Shown here: piece by piece, positions 6,156 to 8,328 of the stretch | How the letters are laid out: the number at the start of each line of letters is the position of its first letter | Position numbering within the stretch: the stretch's first letter is position 1 | Source: Candidatus Saccharimonadota bacterium | GTDB lineage: Bacteria; Patescibacteriota; Saccharimonadia; Saccharimonadales; Saccharimonadaceae | Reading direction: 5' to 3' | DNA: 8,328 bases | NCBI GenBank assembly: GCA_028289095.1 | Contig: JAQGGY010000058.1 | Location: 1-8,328, forward strand | Made by a program: the position numbers and the translations under genes | Notes under the pieces: generated by a model | What the model was told of the DNA's origin: nothing | What the model saw: the letters and a program-made list of their open reading frames with translations, nothing else | The model's database searches: none

Positions 6156-7060
6156 AAATAGCCATATCAGGACTAGGACGAATGGGTAGTCAAATTGCAC
6201 AAAAGCTCGCCGAGGGTGGTCACGAAGTGATCGCCCATAACCGCAGTCGCGGACCAGTCGACGAGGCGGTTACTCACGGCGCGACGCCAGCGTATGAAAA
6301 GCAATCTGTCGTTGATGCGTTCCAAGACAACCCAGTCATTTTGTGGATTATGATTCCAGCTGATGTCATCGAAGACGAGCTCGAGCAGTGGCTAGAAGTC
6401 CTACCTAAAGGCAGCACGATCATCGACGGTGGAAATAGCGACTATCGGGGCGATAAAGCTCGGGCTGATCGCGTTGCGGCTGCAGGTAGTACCCTCATTG
6501 ATATTGGCACAAGTGGTGGCGTTTGGGGATATGATAATGGATTTTCCATGATGGTCGGTGGCGACGAATCCGCCTATTCACACCTCATTCCAGCACTCGA
6601 CACGTTAGCCGCTCCACGGGGCGGCCATAGACATTTCGGCCCAAGTGGAGCCGGACACTACGTAAAAATGGTTCATAATGCAATCGAATATGGCATGATG
6701 CAAAGCCTTTCCGAGGGGTACCGTATGCTAAAAGAAGGCCCCTACCCTAACGTCGACCTTGCAAAAGCGGGTGACATTTGGCAAGAAAGCAGCGTCGTTA
6801 CCTCCTGGTTAAATGATCTGACACGTCAAGCATTACACGAAAACCCTACGCTCGATGGTATCAGCGGTGTCGTTGCCGAATCGGGTGAAGCCCGATGGAC
6901 CCTCGAGACAGCTCGCGACCTTGGTATTCCGCTGCCAGCTATTCAGGCTAGCTTCGACGTACGGCTCGCCTCACAAAAAGGCGACGTCAATTTTGCCACA
7001 AAGCTACTTGCGGCGATGCGCAACAAATTCGGTGGTCACAATATCGACGGCAACCAATAG
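6152..7060 (+). CDS. gnd: 6-phosphogluconate dehydrogenase (decarboxylating), short form
   Basis: Oxidatively decarboxylates 6-phosphogluconate to ribulose 5-phosphate and CO2. 302 residues, the short form (like B. subtilis YqeC), rather than the roughly 470-residue E. coli type. The N-terminal Rossmann fold has GLGRMG (7-12). N30-R31-S32 at the end of the second strand matches the NRT/NRS pattern that binds the 2'-phosphate of NADP, so NADP preference is inferred. The substrate loop is DGGNSDYRG (92-100), then SGGVWGYDNG (121-130). The catalytic helix is GHYVKMVHNAIEYG (168-181) with K172, N176 and E179. The C-terminal domain has SGEARWT (244-250) and FGGH (293-296). AAGGAG at 6138-6143, 8 bases upstream, is a strong SD, and the ATG overlaps the pgl stop. 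Confidence 0.95.
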   Translation: MKIAISGLGRMGSQIAQKLAEGGHEVIAHNRSRGPVDEAVTHGATPAYEKQSVVDAFQDNPVILWIMIPADVIEDELEQWLEVLPKGSTIIDGGNSDYRGDKARADRVAAAGSTLIDIGTSGGVWGYDNGFSMMVGGDESAYSHLIPALDTLAAPRGGHRHFGPSGAGHYVKMVHNAIEYGMMQSLSEGYRMLKEGPYPNVDLAKAGDIWQESSVVTSWLNDLTRQALHENPTLDGISGVVAESGEARWTLETARDLGIPLPAIQASFDVRLASQKGDVNFATKLLAAMRNKFGGHNIDGNQ

Positions 7061-7105
7061 CCTCCTACTCCAAGTTCTCATTTTTAAATAAAGACATGAA
7101 GATAA

Positions 7106-7136
7106 ACTGTGAAAAATCTTACTTACAGTATTTTTT
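7106..7136 (+). terminator. Weak intrinsic terminator after pgl-gnd
   Basis: ACTGTGA (7106-7112) can pair with TTACAGT (7123-7129), a 7-bp stem with one G-T wobble and a 10-base loop. An A and six T (7131-7136) follow. The stem is AT-rich and short, so it may be leaky. It begins about 45 bases after the gnd stop, the expected place for the end of this operon. Confidence 0.4.
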
Positions 7137-7161
7137 AAGCATGCTACCATTACTCTATAAT
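7134..7161 (+). promoter_or_regulatory. Promoter of the TM-helix-repeat protein
   Basis: TATAAT at 7156-7161 is a perfect -10. TTTAAG at 7134-7139, 16 bases upstream, is a modest -35. An 8-base palindrome AGCATGCT (7138-7145) lies in the spacer. The start would be near 7168, giving a leader of about 17 bases that contains the SD AGAGGGG (7170-7176), 8 bases before the ATG. Confidence 0.5.
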
Positions 7162-7184
7162 TATTTAACAGAGGGGAATATATA

Positions 7185-7925
7185 ATGAACGATTTTAATG
7201 TCCAACAATCATTTGAGAATATTCTTAGTAGAATTATCGAATTTTTGCCAAATTTGATCGGCGCGATAGCAATCCTAATCATTGGCTACATGATTGCGAA
7301 ATTACTAGAAAAGGTCATTCGAAAAGCGCTGAATCGCGCAAGGTTTGATCGAGCCATCCATAATTCAGCCGCCGGCAAGACTATTTCTCGCATAATCGAA
7401 AGCCCTTCTCGACTAGGTGGCCGAATCGCTTTTTGGCTGGTGTTTATTGGAGCAATATCTTTAGCCGTTTCTGCGCTCAACTTACCAGTGCTCAATGATC
7501 TACTTAGCGCTGTTTATAGCTACGTCCCTAATGTCATCGCAGCGGTAGTGATATTCTTAGTGGCGAGTGCAATATCTGCAGGTGCTGCCGCATTTGTCCT
7601 TCGCGTCATGGGACGGACCGCAATCGCTAAACTGATTGCAACTGCAATTCCGGCTATTGCGATGAGTCTAGCTGTCTTCATGATCCTGAGCCAACTAGGT
7701 ATCGCCAAAGACATTGTCAATATTCTGTTCACCGCTATCGTTGGCGCTATCGCACTTGGCCTTGCCCTTGCATTTGGGCTAGGCGGTCGCGATGTTGCAC
7801 GTGAGCTGCTTGAGCAGGCTGCCAATACAGCGCGCGATAACACTGACCGTATCAAGTCAGAAGCAGGTCAAGCCGTTGATACAGCAAAGCGCGAAGCCAA
7901 CCGAGTTAAGCGCAACGCTCAATAA
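7185..7925 (+). CDS. Conserved-TM-helix membrane protein (MscS-related, without the channel's beta domain)
   Basis: 246 residues. Hydrophobic segments lie at about 20-45, 80-101, 113-141, 146-170 and 177-200. FLPNLIGAIAILIIGYMIAK (20-39) and the YVPNVIAA segment from 113 align as an internal repeat about 93 residues apart, which is the pattern of the conserved TM helix family (Pfam TM_helix) related to small mechanosensitive channels. The block LGLALAFGLGGRDVAREL (191-208) is typical of this family and resembles the pore helix of MscS. The beta and C-terminal domains of MscS are absent; instead a polar, helical, charged tail of about 36 residues (211-246, rich in A, N, D, R, K) ends the protein. 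A role in osmotic or membrane stress is inferred from the family only. The start is supported by AGAGGGG, 8 bases upstream. It is flanked by its own promoter and terminator, so it is probably monocistronic. Confidence 0.8.
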   Translation: MNDFNVQQSFENILSRIIEFLPNLIGAIAILIIGYMIAKLLEKVIRKALNRARFDRAIHNSAAGKTISRIIESPSRLGGRIAFWLVFIGAISLAVSALNLPVLNDLLSAVYSYVPNVIAAVVIFLVASAISAGAAAFVLRVMGRTAIAKLIATAIPAIAMSLAVFMILSQLGIAKDIVNILFTAIVGAIALGLALAFGLGGRDVARELLEQAANTARDNTDRIKSEAGQAVDTAKREANRVKRNAQ

Positions 7926-7938
7926 TCAGATTACTAAT

Positions 7939-7980
7939 CCATTAAAATATCATCCGTATAGGCGGATGATATTTTAATGG
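7939..7980 (+). terminator. Intrinsic terminator, perfect 18-bp hairpin, probably bidirectional
   Basis: CCATTAAAATATCATCCG (7939-7956) and its exact reverse complement (7963-7980) enclose the 6-base loop TATAGG. The GC-richer inner stem is followed by ATTTT on the right and preceded by AAAAT on the left, so A and T tracts are built into the stem and it can work in both directions. It lies 13 bases after the stop of the TM-helix protein and separates it from the regulator gene. Confidence 0.8.
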
Positions 7981-7990
7981 TAGCCTTAGT

Positions 7991-8014
7991 GAGTATTTTT
8001 ATAATATTTTACTC
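7991..8014. repeat. AT-rich dyad GAGTA-N14-TACTC upstream of the regulator
   Basis: 5-bp arms (7991-7995 and 8010-8014) flank a 14-base AT-only centre that contains TATAAT (8000-8005). It could be an operator around a promoter for the regulator gene about 80 bases downstream. The arms are short and no -35 accompanies the TATAAT, so confidence is low. Confidence 0.2.
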
Positions 8015-8056
8015 CCAATACAAATAGGTGTATCGTAATATTGTAAGGATTGGCTA

Positions 8057-8068
8057 TGATATTAATCA
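8057..8068. promoter_or_regulatory. FNR-box-like palindrome TGAT-N4-ATCA before the CRP/FNR-family gene
   Basis: TGATATTAATCA carries the core TGAT-N4-ATCA of the FNR/DNR/NNR consensus TTGAT-N4-ATCAA; only the outermost base on each side differs. It is centred about 28 bases before the ATG at 8091 and overlaps a possible -10 (TATGAT, 8055-8060), so a bound factor would probably repress, as in autoregulation. The alternative -10 TACATA (8077-8082), 8 bases before the ATG, would make the mRNA nearly leaderless. No clear SD is present. Confidence 0.4.
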
Positions 8069-8090
8069 GTAAAGGCTACATATTAACGTT

Positions 8091-8328
8091 ATGACACCGC
8101 ACACTACGAAAGCACTTGATACTTTCTATAGTCGCTACCCCCTAAAGCACTACAAGAAAGGCCACATATTTATTCTGCCCGGAGAGGCAGTTGAACATGC
8201 ATACCAGCTTATCGAAGGAAAGGTTAAGATATACGACGTATCTTATCGCGGCGATGAGATTATTATCACCAACCGGATTCCCCCTGCAATTTTCCCCATG
8301 TCACTCGTCGTTAACTCAGCCGCGACTC
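8091..8328 (+). CDS. CRP/FNR-family transcriptional regulator, N-terminal part (cut by the window edge)
   Basis: 79 complete codons are visible and the frame is open at the edge. They form the first two-thirds of a cyclic-nucleotide-binding-type beta barrel: HYKKGHIFILPGEAVEHAYQ (20-39), then LIEGKVKIYDVSYRGDEIII (40-59), matching the family pattern K-G-x-x-(I/L)-x-x-P-G-E ... Y-x-L-x-x-G-x-V-K-(I/L)-Y. The N-terminus is short and has no cysteines, so the Fe-S cluster of true FNR is absent. Where CRP has the Gly-Glu that begins its cAMP phosphate loop, this protein reads IFPMS (67-71), so cAMP binding is doubtful, but the decisive Arg-Ser region lies outside the window. The DNA-binding helix-turn-helix would also lie beyond the edge. 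Which genes it controls cannot be told; the cyo operon is a candidate. Confidence 0.8.
   Translation, partial: MTPHTTKALDTFYSRYPLKHYKKGHIFILPGEAVEHAYQLIEGKVKIYDVSYRGDEIIITNRIPPAIFPMSLVVNSAAT

Noticed and set aside
7520..7855. 111-residue minus-strand open frame inside the TM-helix gene
   Set aside because: It is the complement of the alanine-rich membrane segments of the real gene, with no SD of its own.
7792..7977. Plus-strand 61-residue frame running into the terminator
   Set aside because: It overlaps the end of the TM-helix gene out of frame and runs into the hairpin terminator, with no SD.
1..8328. CRISPR arrays, tRNA genes, insertion sequences, attachment sites
   Set aside because: I saw no regularly spaced direct repeats, no cloverleaf with a TTC-type arm, no transposase motif and no terminal inverted repeats flanking a gene.

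Overview
This window carries a complete cytochrome bo3-type quinol oxidase operon (cyoABCDE). It is followed by a small three-helix membrane gene, a translationally coupled pgl-gnd pair from the pentose phosphate pathway, a membrane protein of the MscS-like conserved-TM-helix family, and the 5' part of a CRP/FNR-family regulator. A previously unlisted gene, cut by the window edge, reads divergently from the cyo operon at the left end.

Organism: the most likely source is a Saccharibacteria (TM7, Patescibacteria/CPR) genome of the aerobic, environmental type. This is inference. The points in favour are a proteobacterial-like cyo operon next to a short pgl and a 302-residue short-form 6-phosphogluconate dehydrogenase, a CyoA with no lipobox cysteine (as expected without an outer membrane), very tight gene packing, and promoters sitting directly on start codons. 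TGA is used as a stop codon (cyoB, cyoC, pgl), so the code is the ordinary bacterial one and not the TGA=Gly code of Gracilibacteria/Absconditabacteria. There is no rRNA or other marker gene here to settle the assignment.

Layout: 1-195 (-) is the start of a small unknown membrane protein. 196-359 is a divergent regulatory region with an inverted repeat at 245-261 and an extended -10 almost touching the cyoA start. 360-5131 (+) is cyoA-B-C-D-E, each junction overlapping by 1 or 4 bases (TAATG, ATGA, ATGA, TAATG). 5150-5428 (+) is a three-helix membrane protein with its own apparent leaderless promoter. 5484-7060 (+) is pgl-gnd, overlapping by 4 bases. About 125 bases of intergenic DNA follow, with a weak terminator and a promoter. 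7185-7925 (+) is the TM-helix-repeat protein, closed by a perfect 18-bp hairpin terminator. 7981-8090 is an AT-rich regulatory region with an FNR-box-like palindrome. 8091-8328 (+) is the truncated CRP/FNR-family regulator.

How it fits together: CyoA-D would form a proton-pumping terminal oxidase and CyoE would make its heme O from heme B. Quinol and heme B would have to come from genes outside the window or from a host or neighbour. Pgl and Gnd convert 6-phosphogluconolactone to ribulose 5-phosphate and yield NADPH. The regulator at the right edge and the inverted repeats suggest control by a CRP/FNR-type factor, but no site is proven. I see no wholly new system. The points most worth a second look are a changed quinol-site residue in CyoB, a changed conserved histidine in CyoE, the leaderless promoter pattern, and the FNR-like box before the regulator.
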